DNA of 64,000 bases from DASWZN01 sp036404435 (GCA_036404435.1 DASWZN010000041.1:1-64000), one strand, 5' to 3'. Shown: positions 31,233-40,464, counted from the stretch's first letter. Translations and numbers: made by a program. The notes: generated by a model from the sequence alone, not told the origin.

Positions 31233-32333
31233 CTACTGCTCCGCGCTCCGCTCAGTCAGGAAAAAGTACCAGCCCAGCGAGAGCCCCAGCCGCGCCCAGT
31301 TCCGCCACTGCGTGCGGGCCAGCGACAGGAACAGCATCAGCCCGATCAAGACCACCGAGCACAGCACTACCTGTCCCACCGTGAGGGCCTCTTTCCAGTA
31401 CCAGAACCAGCGCCCGTAGACCAGCTCGATATGAACCCAGTAGACCAGCAGGGAGGTCACGCCGAACTGCCGCACCCAGCTCCACTTGTCCGCCGTGTGC
31501 CGGGTCCACAGGTAGGCGAACGACAGCAGGAGCAGCACCGCGCCCGTCTTAACGAGGATGAGCCAGGGGCTGTCCAGCCAGAACTCGGACTTGGGATAGA
31601 TCGAGTAGGGAAACGAGGAGCAGTATTGCCCGCCCAGGACCAGCCCGAAGCCAGTAAGCGCAGCCCACTGCGCCGCCCGCTCGAACCGCTCGGCCGGGAG
31701 CATTCGGATGATGCTGCCCGCGCTCATGCCGAAGGCGACAAACGCGGCCCAGGGGAAGAAGCCGAAGGAGAGATAGTCCGGAGCCACGTACATTCTCACC
31801 AGGCTCGGCACGCCGGACCAATCCAGCCCCGAGACCAGAGGCGAAAGCCCCGCGATGGCGAGCCCGAGCGCGGCGCACAGGCGCACGCGGTCCTCGGTGG
31901 TGAACACGGCCATCACCGAAAGCAGCGCGACCGCCAGTCCCATGCAGTTGAGCACATCCACGCGCAGGAGGTCGGTCCAAGGGCTGGCGGGTAGTCCAAA
32001 CACCCAAACCTGGAGCCGGAACAGGAACGCGAGTCCCAGGAGGTAGCCCGCGCGGCGCAGGGCCTTTCCCACGCGCGCGCCGGTGGGCACTCCCTTGCGC
32101 TCGCAGGAGTCCATGAGAAACGCGAGGGTCACGCCCACCAGAAACAGGAAGATGGCCGGAGGCAGGCCGCCGATGAACTGCGTGATGACGTACAACCCGC
32201 CCTGGCGCTGCTCGGGTTTGGTGAAGGAGTGGAAGGCGTGGCCATTGAGCATCGTGATGGCCGCCAGGCCCCGCACCCAATCCAGAAAGGCGAGCCGCCC
32301 CGCGCCGGTGCGCCCGCTGCTCCCGGCGCTCAT
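31233..32333 (-). CDS. DUF1624/HGSNAT-like membrane acyltransferase
   Basis: This 366-residue protein has about nine or ten membrane segments. The start RLAFLDWVRGLAAITMLNGH and the following PAIFLFLVGVTLAFLMDSC match the heparan-alpha-glucosaminide N-acetyltransferase-like family, in which an intramembrane histidine (here in MLNGHAFH) carries an acetyl group across the membrane. The substrate is unknown; acetylation of a cell-surface sugar is the usual guess. Its ATG overlaps the end of the LolA-like gene by 4 bases, so the two are cotranslated. Confidence 0.8.
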   Translation of the reverse strand: MSAGSSGRTGAGRLAFLDWVRGLAAITMLNGHAFHSFTKPEQRQGGLYVITQFIGGLPPAIFLFLVGVTLAFLMDSCERKGVPTGARVGKALRRAGYLLGLAFLFRLQVWVFGLPASPWTDLLRVDVLNCMGLAVALLSVMAVFTTEDRVRLCAALGLAIAGLSPLVSGLDWSGVPSLVRMYVAPDYLSFGFFPWAAFVAFGMSAGSIIRMLPAERFERAAQWAALTGFGLVLGGQYCSSFPYSIYPKSEFWLDSPWLILVKTGAVLLLLSFAYLWTRHTADKWSWVRQFGVTSLLVYWVHIELVYGRWFWYWKEALTVGQVVLCSVVLIGLMLFLSLARTQWRNWARLGLSLGWYFFLTERSAEQ

Positions 32334-33004
32334 TGCTGCGGTTTCTCCTCATGGACATTCGGAGGCAGCTTCAGCCGGAACGCGCTCGGGGGCAAGTCCG
32401 GATTGAGCTTCATCTCCGAATAAGTGAACAGGTAGTAGTTGCCGCCCGGCTCGAACACCTTCTGCTGCACCGGATGGCCCGCTTTCAAGGGAATCCACAG
32501 TTCGACGTTCTTGATCTGCTCGCCAACCTTGGCGGACTTGGGCACGAGATTGAGCCGGGTCGCCTTCTCGCCGTTCACGGTCTCTTCGCCCTCCCGCGTG
32601 ACGGTGTAATTCTTCTGCAAGTCCTTGCCCGAACTCCCGAAGCCGATCGCCAGGAACTGATCCACCAGCGCGCCCGCCTTTCCCAGGTCGTAGATCTGCA
32701 CGGTGTTCATCCTAGGGTAATAGATGCTCGCGCTACTATCTTCGACGCCGACCGACTTGGGCTGCGGTACGTCAATTTCGACGCGCATCGTGATCTTGTG
32801 GCCCGTCCGCCGGAGCCACATCCGGCCGCTTTCTTCCGATTTGTCGTCCACGACGGCGGTGAACTCGGTCTTGCTCAGCTTGGCCGTGATCCCGTGGAAG
32901 GTTGCGGCCTCGCTGTCCATCCTCGCCAGCACGTCTTTCACGTCGTCGGCCGCGGCGGGCAAAGCGCCGGCGGCCAGAACTGCGGCTAGGAGTCTTAATG
33001 TCAT
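32330..33004 (-). CDS. LolA/LolB-like outer-membrane lipoprotein-sorting protein
   Basis: This 224-residue periplasmic protein has a signal peptide (MTLRLLAAVLAAGALPAAA) and the beta-barrel-forming pattern of the LolA superfamily: DVKDVLARMDSEAATFHGIT, SGRMWLRRTGHKITMRVE, YYPRMNTVQIYDLGK and NVELWIPLKAGHPVQQKVFE. This is the MucB/LolA-type family common in Acidobacteria; lipid or lipoprotein carriage is inferred. I choose ATG 33004 because it begins the signal peptide and has GAGAGTGG in front. It overlaps the DUF1624 gene. Confidence 0.82.
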   Translation of the reverse strand: MTLRLLAAVLAAGALPAAADDVKDVLARMDSEAATFHGITAKLSKTEFTAVVDDKSEESGRMWLRRTGHKITMRVEIDVPQPKSVGVEDSSASIYYPRMNTVQIYDLGKAGALVDQFLAIGFGSSGKDLQKNYTVTREGEETVNGEKATRLNLVPKSAKVGEQIKNVELWIPLKAGHPVQQKVFEPGGNYYLFTYSEMKLNPDLPPSAFRLKLPPNVHEEKPQQ

Positions 33005-33056
33005 TCCACTCTCAAAGTTGGGCGCGCTCCCGGGAAGCAACGTTACAGCCGCCGGC

Positions 33057-33428
33057 TCACGGTTGCGTAAACGCGATGTAACCCTTGATCTCCGACTCGG
33101 AATCCACCATCGGTTCCAGGCGGACTACCGACCGCTTCTCGCCCGCCCGCACACGCAGCATCTCGGAGGCCTTCGCCATCCGCTGCCCCTCGGGAACATT
33201 CGAAAGGAGTTCCGCGTCGATCCAGTACCAATGACCGTTGGTGTCGTGGGCCTGCAGCATAGCGATCCTGCTGGCCCCGGGAATGCGGGGCTGGTCGTTA
33301 AACCAGCCGCGCGGCGTGAGAAAGACGAATGCCAGGATCAGACCGACCATGACATCGAATTGCCAGGTGGCGCGATCGTAGTCCCACAACACGAACCGCT
33401 TGATCGCCGTCAGCGCCTTGCCGAGCAT
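33057..33428 (-). CDS. Small single-pass membrane protein, unknown
   Basis: This 123-residue protein has a short cytoplasmic start (MLGKALTAIKRFVLWDYDRA), one membrane segment (FDVMVGLILAFVFLTPRGWF) and a C-terminal periplasmic domain. I do not recognise a family name. It lies upstream of the LolA-like and DUF1624 genes in the same direction (52-bp gap). TAAAAT stands 8 bases before its ATG (33442-33437), consistent with a leaderless start of the three-gene operon. Confidence 0.65.
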   Translation of the reverse strand: MLGKALTAIKRFVLWDYDRATWQFDVMVGLILAFVFLTPRGWFNDQPRIPGASRIAMLQAHDTNGHWYWIDAELLSNVPEGQRMAKASEMLRVRAGEKRSVVRLEPMVDSESEIKGYIAFTQP

Positions 33429-33450
33429 GAATGTTCATTTTAGCGCAGCG

Positions 33451-33535
33451 GGACCGCTTGCTCACGCGCGCCGTTCGGTGCCGACCGGCGCGGGAGCACC
33501 GAACCCCGAGCGCGGGACAGGCCGGAGGCCTGTCC
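33451..33535. repeat. Intergenic palindromic element, copy C
   Basis: A diverged copy of the repeat (GGACCGCTTGCTCACG... to TTCGGTGC, 33451-33481) is followed by its inverted arm GCACCGAA (33496-33503) and by a perfect 9-bp hairpin, GGACAGGCC-GGA-GGCCTGTCC (33515-33535). The hairpin ends at the stop codon of tsaB and could terminate its transcript. Confidence 0.65.
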
Positions 33536-34206
33536 TACTCGCGCCAGAAGAGCTCGGCGTCGGAGCGGCGCACGTAGCTGGCGTCGAGCGCGGCGGGGTC
33601 GGCTGCCAGGCCGGCCAGGAACCGCTCCTCGGCGATGCGGCCGATGGCGCCTGCGAGAGCGCGGGGCACCTCGCAGAGGCCGTCCTTCTCAAAGCGCGTT
33701 CCGGTCAGCGCTGGGCGGAAAGCGGCGCAATCGGTCGAAAGCAATTGAAGCTCGCCCGCGGGTAGCGCCGCGAGCCACTCGGGAAACGCCGCCACCACTT
33801 CCGGCGACACCAGGCTGAGCTTCGAGTCGTAGACCGCGCCGTAGATCTGGCCGCGGCGGGCGTCCGCGATGGCGGCCCGCAGCGGAGCGGTTCCGTGCCA
33901 GGCGATCGCTTCCAGGTTCGATACGCTCACCGCGGGCCGGCCGAGCGCCTCGGCCAGTCCTTTCACGGCGGCAAGACCCACCCGCACGCCCGTGAACGAC
34001 CCGGGCCCGGCCGCCGCGGCGAAGCAGTCGATCTGGTGCAGTTTCCAGCCGGCGCTCTCGAACAGCAGCGCAATACGGTCGAACAGAATATGCCCGAAGC
34101 CCTCGCTCGAGTGCAGAGGGATATCCCAGGCCACGGCGCCGCCCCAGACCAGCGCGAGGCTGCCGAACTCAGTCGTAGTGTCGATGGCGAGGATTCTGGG
34201 CGTCAC
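33535..34206 (-). CDS. tsaB: tRNA threonylcarbamoyladenosine biosynthesis protein TsaB
   Basis: This 223-residue protein is the TsaB (YeaZ) partner of TsaD in making the t6A37 modification of tRNAs that read ANN codons. The ASKHA-fold motifs are clear: ILAIDTTTEFGSLAL, FAAAAGPGSFTGVRVGLAAV and ADARRGQIYGAVY. The start is GTG 34206, which overlaps the stop of the upstream glycosidase-like gene as GTGA; there is no strong Shine-Dalgarno, so translation is probably coupled. A 3' hairpin follows at the stop codon. Confidence 0.93.
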   Translation of the reverse strand: MTPRILAIDTTTEFGSLALVWGGAVAWDIPLHSSEGFGHILFDRIALLFESAGWKLHQIDCFAAAAGPGSFTGVRVGLAAVKGLAEALGRPAVSVSNLEAIAWHGTAPLRAAIADARRGQIYGAVYDSKLSLVSPEVVAAFPEWLAALPAGELQLLSTDCAAFRPALTGTRFEKDGLCEVPRALAGAIGRIAEERFLAGLAADPAALDASYVRRSDAELFWRE

Positions 34207-36068
34207 GGGGAGAGTTGATAGACCCGGAGAAGCAGGTACACTTTGCCGTGGGCGTTGATGCCGTAGAGCCGGACGGTGAGCGTCGCCGGATAGGCCGATG
34301 TGAGATTGGACGGGATATGAAACGTGCCATCGAGGCCGGTGCCGAGGACTCTGGCGCCCTGCTGATCGGCCGCCACCTCGCCCGTCCACAGCCACATCAT
34401 GGAGCGCGTCGCCCGCGTTTCCCGAGTCAGCTTGACGGCGTAGCGCGGGGGCTTTGAGACCGAGATCGGGTCGCTCGAAGGCTCGGTGGCCTCGAACGGG
34501 ACCTTCTGCGGAACCTGCTCGATCTCCTGCATGATGATCGGCCGCGACTCGAACTTATACGAGCGCGCCATGGAGTCCAGACGCCCCTCGCGGAAGATGT
34601 GCAGAACCCAGTCGTGCGAGCGGTCCGGCGGCTCCCCGGTGAAGTGGTCGCCCTTGAAGCCCTTCTTCTCGCGGATGCGCTGGCCGGTGACGGGGTTGAA
34701 CCATTCGACGTCATAGCCTCGCTTCTGAACCAGGACGTCGACCGGCCCGGGCTTCTCGATGTAGACCACGTACTCGATGCCCTCAATCTCCTCTCCATCG
34801 GGGCGCTCGAGCGCCAGCGCGCGGCCGCCGTCCAGCTCGAAGTAGGGTTCGAGCTCCCAATGGCGCGTGCCGGCGAAGAAGTCGTACCAGATGGCCATCT
34901 GCTTGGCGGCGGGGGAGTCGAGATAGGCGGCGTCGACGGGGCGCCCGCCGGCGCCCGAGGTGCCCGTGTTGGCGAAGGTCGGATACTGGCCGTCCATGGC
35001 TGCGTTCCACAGGCGATGGCGGAAGGTGGCGGCGTCCACGGCATCCACTCCGCCCGCTCCGCTGTCCTCGGCGCCGAGGTTCAGGTTGACGAACGACGCA
35101 GGGTAGAGCTGGTGCTCGATGGAGCCGAGCTGATCGTCGGCGGTCCCGTAGGCGATGAAACTCATCCACTCATCGCCGGAGAGCGGCGAGGAAGTCGCCA
35201 GCGCGCCGGTCGTGCGCGGATGAAGGTACGGATCGAGGCTCTTGAGCGCCTGCCCCAGCTCCCGTAACAGCGCGCGTCCGTTCTCGTCGTTTTCGAACGA
35301 GACGGCCAGCTGCCAGGTCACCTGCATGGCCGAGTAGCGCGCCACCAGGTAGCGCAGCCAGCGGCGGCGATCCTCCCAGGAGGGGAACAGGCTGGCCCAT
35401 TGGCCGGCGTTCCAAGCCAGCACGAGGTCCGCCACCATGCCCTTGGCGTTCAGGTAGAGGACGCGGCCGTCGATCTCGCGGAAGATGGCGGCATCCGGAA
35501 CGCCGCCGAGCAGGGCCCGTTGCGCACCGCCCGGCGGCGAAAGCAACACGCCGCGCAGGTGGTTGAACTTCTGCGCGCTGCGGGCGTCCACGATCCGCTC
35601 GAACAGCGCGCGGTCGACATAGGGGAGCGGGAGAAGCGTGTCGCCCATCCAGAGTTGTGGCGTGCGCACGTTCTCATCCACGAAAGCCCAGTGGTGAACG
35701 TTGGCCGGGCGGAGAAAGCCGTGCGAGTCCGACGCGCTGGCGGAGAAATGCTCCTCGATGGCGTCGAACCGGGCGACGTTGCTTGTAGTCCGGAAGGTCC
35801 ACTGGCCCGCCTCAGTCGGCGCGAAGCGGATCACCATGCGGTTGCCGCCATCCCAGAACGCCGGCATGCGGAAGGTGCGGTAGCGCGGCGAACGGAACTC
35901 GGCTTCAAGCTCCACGCTGCGGTACGGATTCGGATGCGCCGCCATCTCCGCCGCGGAGAGCTCGAAGGCAATCTCGCAGGTCGAGTAGGCGGGCGTGGGT
36001 TGGCAGACGGTCTGGCCCCTCGCCGCCAGCGCCGCGAGCGGCACCAGCAGAGCTATGCGAGAGTACAT
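34203..36068 (-). CDS. DUF5060 glycosidase-like secreted protein
   Basis: This 621-residue exported protein (signal peptide MYSRIALLVPLAALAARG) starts with a DUF5060 sandwich (YSTCEIAFELSA, FRMPAFWDGGNRMVIRFAPT, EAGQWTFRT), followed by a TIM-barrel region like DUF4038/apiosidase-type glycosidases (WQLAVSFENDENGRALLREL, EWMSFIAYGTADDQLGS) and a C-terminal sandwich. The position where such barrels usually have a nucleophilic glutamate after a 'P-x-x-x-E' strand reads GQYPTFANTGTSG here, so the nucleophile may be missing. Substrate unknown. I choose ATG 36068, which opens the signal peptide, over one at 36101. Its stop overlaps the tsaB start. Confidence 0.7.
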   Translation of the reverse strand: MYSRIALLVPLAALAARGQTVCQPTPAYSTCEIAFELSAAEMAAHPNPYRSVELEAEFRSPRYRTFRMPAFWDGGNRMVIRFAPTEAGQWTFRTTSNVARFDAIEEHFSASASDSHGFLRPANVHHWAFVDENVRTPQLWMGDTLLPLPYVDRALFERIVDARSAQKFNHLRGVLLSPPGGAQRALLGGVPDAAIFREIDGRVLYLNAKGMVADLVLAWNAGQWASLFPSWEDRRRWLRYLVARYSAMQVTWQLAVSFENDENGRALLRELGQALKSLDPYLHPRTTGALATSSPLSGDEWMSFIAYGTADDQLGSIEHQLYPASFVNLNLGAEDSGAGGVDAVDAATFRHRLWNAAMDGQYPTFANTGTSGAGGRPVDAAYLDSPAAKQMAIWYDFFAGTRHWELEPYFELDGGRALALERPDGEEIEGIEYVVYIEKPGPVDVLVQKRGYDVEWFNPVTGQRIREKKGFKGDHFTGEPPDRSHDWVLHIFREGRLDSMARSYKFESRPIIMQEIEQVPQKVPFEATEPSSDPISVSKPPRYAVKLTRETRATRSMMWLWTGEVAADQQGARVLGTGLDGTFHIPSNLTSAYPATLTVRLYGINAHGKVYLLLRVYQLSP

Positions 36069-36156
36069 GGTGTAAACATCCAGTGTAAGACGGGCCGCCA
36101 TCTACGGGACGGGGCCCCTCGGCGGGCGGTTTCGGCGGCGCAGGCGGCCCGGCGGG

Positions 36157-36861
36157 TTATCCGGCTTCGGTCTTTACGGCAAACAACATCAGCCAGAGGC
36201 CGGTTGCGACTTCGGCGATGGCCATCGGCGCCCACCCATACTGGAGCGTGGCCGCGTGTTCGGGAAAGACCAGACCGCCAAAACACACAAGCGTCACGAC
36301 GACCGAGGCAAACACGCCGAACGCCGACAGGATTCTGGGGATATACCTCGATTTGAAAAACAGATAAAAGAACAGGCCCGAGCCGATACTGAAGAATATG
36401 GCGGCGACGTTCGAACCCGCATGGCCCAACAGATCTACCAAGGCCTCGGACTGGCCGGTTGCCACTCCCGCGAACCGCTGCGGGGAAGTGTAAAGATGCA
36501 GCGTCAGAAAACCGAACATCACCCCCACGCCGCCGATGAAGGATTCTCCCAATCTCCAATACATCGCCATCTGAGCCAGCAGCTTATCGACGGGCTTGAG
36601 CGTTGCATAAAGAGCGAAGGCGAGCAGGAGTGCGCTCAAGGTCTCGATCAGCTCACAGCAGAGCGCGGCCCGATACAGGCGTTGCGACGCTACGACTCTC
36701 TTCGCCGTTTCCGCGAACGTTGCGGACCCAACGATATGGGAGATCGTGAGGGCACCCGCCAGACCGGTGACGATCAGCCATAGAAACAAAAAACCCGCGA
36801 CTCTCGCGTAAATGCGTTGCGTTCTTTCCGTCGAACTCTCTCCCGTTCCAGTCTGTGTCAT
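36157..36861 (-). CDS. DUF4386 membrane protein
   Basis: This 234-residue protein has six membrane segments (for example AGFLFLWLIVTGLAGALTI, LIETLSALLLAFALYAT, GGVGVMFGFLTLHLY and FGVFASVVVTLVCFGGLVF) and the family pattern of DUF4386 (RIYARVAGFLFL near the start, YIPRILSAFGVFA in the middle). The molecular role of the family is not known. It stands alone between the DUF5060 gene and a nitroreductase remnant. Confidence 0.8.
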   Translation of the reverse strand: MTQTGTGESSTERTQRIYARVAGFLFLWLIVTGLAGALTISHIVGSATFAETAKRVVASQRLYRAALCCELIETLSALLLAFALYATLKPVDKLLAQMAMYWRLGESFIGGVGVMFGFLTLHLYTSPQRFAGVATGQSEALVDLLGHAGSNVAAIFFSIGSGLFFYLFFKSRYIPRILSAFGVFASVVVTLVCFGGLVFPEHAATLQYGWAPMAIAEVATGLWLMLFAVKTEAG

Positions 36862-37030
36862 CGCATCGCTCCGGGCGGCGGCTGGCCGCGCTGTGGTCTT
36901 CTAGCTTTGCACGCTGGTCTGCTCGACACATACGAGAACCGGAGCTCGAGAGTTCCACTGTCTTGCAGACAGAATCTCGTGCAGCACCAAAGCACAGGAT
37001 AATGGAACCCGAAACCCGCATGATCGCGGC

Positions 37031-37254
37031 GCGCGCGTTGGCTACGGCACCGCGTACCTCACCGACGGCATTCCGGAACAGGTGACGCGCGAGGTGCTTG
37101 CCATCCCCAGCCAGTACCAGCGCATCTGCATCACCCCATCGGGGTTCCTTACCATTGGCCCGAGCCAATGCCCAAGCGCAAGCTGGAAGAGATGGTGGCC
37201 TACGAAACGCTCGAAGGCCGCCCGCCGCTAAAGCCGCTGCCGTACGACCCCTAA
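37031..37254 (+). pseudogene. Nitroreductase C-terminal remnant with a frameshift
   Basis: From 37040 the plus strand reads GYGTAYLTDGIPEQVTREVL and then AIPSQYQRICITP, the C-terminal part of an FMN nitroreductase. After a one-base loss near 37137-37140 the next frame continues IGVPYHWPEPMPKRKLEEMV and ends AYETLEGRPPLKPLPYDP with TAA at 37252-37254. Nothing upstream of about 37031 resembles the rest of the protein. It is a decayed 3' fragment. The remaining part of the 36862-37261 gap shows no other gene. Confidence 0.72.
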
Positions 37255-37261
37255 GAGTCGT

Positions 37262-37699
37262 TCAGCCGGGCAGGTCCATATTGTGCGATGCCGCCACGAG
37301 CCAACGGCCGTTCTCTTTCGCCGCCACCCAGTTCATCAACCCTTTCCGGTTAGTCCACGGGCCTCCATCGGGCCCCACGGCTCCCTTCTGCGACCAGCGG
37401 ATGTCCACTACCGCGACATCCGGCCGGATGAACCGCGCCCGCACACTGTGGACGGTGGCCAGGGCGTGGCGGAACGAGGGCCAGTCCGGTGTCGGAGGGT
37501 CCGTGAACAGCGCGTCGTGCATGGCCTGAATCGCATCCCGTCCCCGGACCTGCATTCCAATCACGTTGGTGAAGTCGGCGTCTTCGTAAAAGTGGGCCGC
37601 AAACGCGCGAGTATCGCCCCGATTCAGGGCGTCCACCAGCGCGGCGGCCAGGTTGCGGATCGCTTCCTCGTCGGCGCTCGTAGCCCCAGGTGCTGTCAT
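37262..37699 (-). CDS. SnoaL-like/DUF4440 NTF2-fold protein
   Basis: This 145-residue protein has the cone-shaped NTF2-like fold of the SgcJ/EcaC group: EEAIRNLAAALVDALNRGDT, FAAHFYEDADFTNVIGM, VRGRDAIQAMHDALF and NWVAAKENGRWLVAASHN. Such proteins bind small hydrophobic molecules or act as simple isomerases; the substrate cannot be told from the sequence. GGAGGG precedes the ATG by 8 bases. Confidence 0.82.
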   Translation of the reverse strand: MTAPGATSADEEAIRNLAAALVDALNRGDTRAFAAHFYEDADFTNVIGMQVRGRDAIQAMHDALFTDPPTPDWPSFRHALATVHSVRARFIRPDVAVVDIRWSQKGAVGPDGGPWTNRKGLMNWVAAKENGRWLVAASHNMDLPG

Positions 37700-37777
37700 G
37701 GAGAGTGCCCTCCGGGTGGATCTCTGCTATCAGTTTAACGGAGTAGTGGGGCAGGCGCGGTGATCAATTGCTCGTCG

Positions 37778-39151
37778 TCAATCGGTGTTTTCACCCGCAT
37801 TGGCGCTCTCGAGGCCCATCTGAGCGAGCCGGTAGCGCAGTGCGTTGCGGGTCAAGCCCAGCAGGCGCGCGGCCTGGCTCTTGTTGCCGGCGGCGCGCCG
37901 CAACGCCTCGCGGATGATGGATCGCTCGTAGTCGTCGAGCGTCATACCCTCGGGCAGGAAGTCCGTCGCCGTGCGCTCCCGCGCCCGAGGCGCGGTGTCT
38001 AGCCGGATGTCCGCCGCCTCGAGGCGCGTGCCCGAGGAGAGCACCAGGCTGCGTTCGATCACGTTCTCCAACTCCCGCACGTTGCCCGGCCAGTGATATT
38101 CGAGCAGCCTCTGAATGGCCTCCTCGCTGATCGATTCCACCGGGCTGGCGTTGGCCGCGGCCAGCTTCTTCACGAAGTGCTCGGCAAGGAAGGGGATGTC
38201 CTCGGTGCGCTCGCGCAGCGGCGGAATATTGAGCGGCACCACGTTCAGCCGGTAATAGAGGTCCTCGCGGAAGGTGCCCTGCTCGAGGGCGGCCCGCAAG
38301 TCCTGGTTGGTCGCGGCGATGATCCGCACGTCGATGTGCCGCGTCTTGTTGCTCCCCAGCCGCTCGAATTCGCGCTCCTGGAGCACGCGCAGCAGCTTCA
38401 CCTGAATCGCTGGCGGCACGTCGCCGATCTCGTCCAGGAACGCGGTGCCCGTGTCGGCCTGTTCGAAGCGGCCGGGCTTGGCCGTGTTGGCGCCGGTGAA
38501 GGCGCCCTTCTCGTAGCCGAACAGCTCGCTCTCCATCAGGTTCTCGGGCAGCGCGGTGCAGTTGATCTTGACTAGCGGCCGGTCGCGCCGCGGCGACTTG
38601 AAGTGGATGGCGCGCGCGATCAGGTCCTTGCCCACGCCGCTTTCGCCCGCCAGCAGGACCGTGGCCCGCGTGGGCGCCACGCGCTCGATGGTGGCGAAGA
38701 TCTCCTGCATCGCCGCGCTGCGGCCGATGATGTTGTCGTACTCGTAACGGTGGCCCAGCTCCTCGCGCAGCGTGCGGTTCTCGTCCTCGAGCGCGCGCAC
38801 TTCGAGCGCCTTGCGGATCACCGTCATCATGTGGTCGAGCGAGAAGGGTTTCAGCAGGAAATCGGCCGCGCCCGCCTTCATGGCGTTGACCGCGGTCTCG
38901 ATGGTGCCGAAAGCGGTCATCACTACGATGGGCGTGCGCGTGTTCTGCCGCCGGATCAGGTGAATCAGATCGAGGCCGTCCATGCCCGGCAGCCGCAGGT
39001 CCGTCAGCACCAGGTCGGCGTGGTCCACGAGCTTGAGCGCGGCTTCGGCGGTGGCGGCTTGCTCCACCTCGAAATCGGCGGAGCGGAGCTGCAGTTCCAG
39101 CACGCGCCGGAGCTTGTCTTCGTCTTCAACGATGAGGATGCGGGATTTCAT
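37778..39151 (-). CDS. NtrC-type sigma-54 response regulator
   Basis: This 457-residue activator has a receiver domain (ILIVEDEDKLRRVLE, phosphoacceptor in LVLTDLRLPGMDG), an AAA+ domain (Walker A GESGVGKD, sigma-54 contact loop GAFTGA, Walker B TAFLDEIGDVP, arginine finger in YYRLNVVPL region) and a Fis-type helix-turn-helix (NKSQAARLLGLTRNALRYRL). It drives transcription from -24/-12 promoters on phosphorylation. The kinase gene ends 13 bp upstream, so they form a two-component pair. The signal and targets are not evident. Confidence 0.95.
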   Translation of the reverse strand: MKSRILIVEDEDKLRRVLELQLRSADFEVEQAATAEAALKLVDHADLVLTDLRLPGMDGLDLIHLIRRQNTRTPIVVMTAFGTIETAVNAMKAGAADFLLKPFSLDHMMTVIRKALEVRALEDENRTLREELGHRYEYDNIIGRSAAMQEIFATIERVAPTRATVLLAGESGVGKDLIARAIHFKSPRRDRPLVKINCTALPENLMESELFGYEKGAFTGANTAKPGRFEQADTGTAFLDEIGDVPPAIQVKLLRVLQEREFERLGSNKTRHIDVRIIAATNQDLRAALEQGTFREDLYYRLNVVPLNIPPLRERTEDIPFLAEHFVKKLAAANASPVESISEEAIQRLLEYHWPGNVRELENVIERSLVLSSGTRLEAADIRLDTAPRARERTATDFLPEGMTLDDYERSIIREALRRAAGNKSQAARLLGLTRNALRYRLAQMGLESANAGENTD

Positions 39152-39164
39152 GGGTTGCCGCCGG

Positions 39165-40397
39165 CTATCCTGCCGGCAGGAAGATACGGAAGATGCTGCC
39201 CTTGCCGGGCTGGCTTTCGACTGCTATTTTACCGCCGTGCAGGTCCACGATCTTCGAGACGATCGCGAGGCCGAGCCCCACGCCGTCCTTCTTGGTGGTG
39301 AAAAACGGATTGAAGATGTTTTCCAACTGGGCGGCTTCGATGCCGGCCCCGCGGTCGATGACCGAAATCTCAACGCCACCGTGGACCGCACGGGTCTTCA
39401 CCGTGACCTCGCCGCCCGGCGGCGTGGCCTGCGCGGCATTGAGCAGGAGGTTGTAGAAGACGCGCTCCAGTAGCTCGGCGTCGAAGGCGAAGGGCTGCAC
39501 GTCGGGCGAGTAGTTGCGATAGATGGTGACGTCGCGGCGAGGCTGGCTGCGTTCGAGCTGCGCGATGGCGCGGTCGATGACCTCGGCCAGCTCGGCCTTC
39601 AGCGGCTGGAGCTCGAGCGGCCGCGCAAACTCGAGGAAGCGTGTGACCAGCGAGTTGGTCCGGTCCACCTCCGAGGAGATGAAGCCCGCCAGCTCGCGGG
39701 CCATGTCGCTTTCATCGGGCACGTTCTTCAGAAGCATTTCGGCCGAGGCGCGGATGGTGCCGAGTGGGTTGCGCAACTCGTGCGCCAGGCCGGCCGAGAG
39801 CTGCCCGAGCGCCGCCAGGCGTTCCGACCGCCGCACCGCCGCCTCGGCCTCCTGGAGGTTCCGGTTGGCCTCGGCAAGCTGCTCGGCAGCGGCCCGCGCC
39901 CGGCGCGCCTCAGTGCGGTGCGCTTCCGCCAGACGTTGCGTGAGGTAGCCGATTACGGCAAAGCACGCCAGCCGCAGCCAGAGCTGCGGAACCTCCTCGG
40001 GCGGGATGGTCAGTCGTTCCCAATCGATGAGCAGCAGGAAGGAAAGGTAGACGCCACAAGCCAGCGCGGTGAAGATGACCGTGCCCGCCTCGCCCAGCGT
40101 CGTGGCGGCGGAGACTACCGGTACCAGCAGGATCCAGAAATAGGGGCTGTTGATGCCGTCGGTCTGGCTGAGGATCGCGTAGCCCAGAGCCAGCTTGAGA
40201 AGGTTGGCCACCACGCTTCCCCGCGCCGGCGCGAAGAAGGGAATCTTCTGTTCCAGCACCTGCAGCACGGCCAAAGCGAACAGCAGCAGGATGAACTCCG
40301 GATCCCGCTTCGGTCCGGTCGCCGCCATGATCGCGAACAGCACCAGCCACACCGCATCCTGGACGCGGAACCACTCGCTCGGGCGTAACGGGCTCAC
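39165..40397 (-). CDS. Membrane sensor histidine kinase, partner of the NtrC-type regulator
   Basis: This 410-residue kinase has about five or six N-terminal membrane segments (for example AVWLVLFAIMAATG, LILLLFALAVLQVL and VIFTALACGVYLSFLLL), a coiled-coil stretch (RARAAAEQLAEANRNLQEAE), and the kinase core: H-box GLAHELRNPLGTI, N-box VFYNLLLNAAQAT, G-boxes VIDRGAGIEA and GVGLGLAIVSKIV. There is no periplasmic sensor domain, so it probably senses something in the membrane. The start is GTG 40397, with TAAGAT six bases upstream. Confidence 0.93.
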   Translation of the reverse strand: MSPLRPSEWFRVQDAVWLVLFAIMAATGPKRDPEFILLLFALAVLQVLEQKIPFFAPARGSVVANLLKLALGYAILSQTDGINSPYFWILLVPVVSAATTLGEAGTVIFTALACGVYLSFLLLIDWERLTIPPEEVPQLWLRLACFAVIGYLTQRLAEAHRTEARRARAAAEQLAEANRNLQEAEAAVRRSERLAALGQLSAGLAHELRNPLGTIRASAEMLLKNVPDESDMARELAGFISSEVDRTNSLVTRFLEFARPLELQPLKAELAEVIDRAIAQLERSQPRRDVTIYRNYSPDVQPFAFDAELLERVFYNLLLNAAQATPPGGEVTVKTRAVHGGVEISVIDRGAGIEAAQLENIFNPFFTTKKDGVGLGLAIVSKIVDLHGGKIAVESQPGKGSIFRIFLPAG

Positions 40398-40464
40398 GGT
40401 GCCATCTTAGCGCTGGCCGCCGCTGGCGCGCCGAAGTGTGCCAAAATGGAATTCGTTTCCCAGC

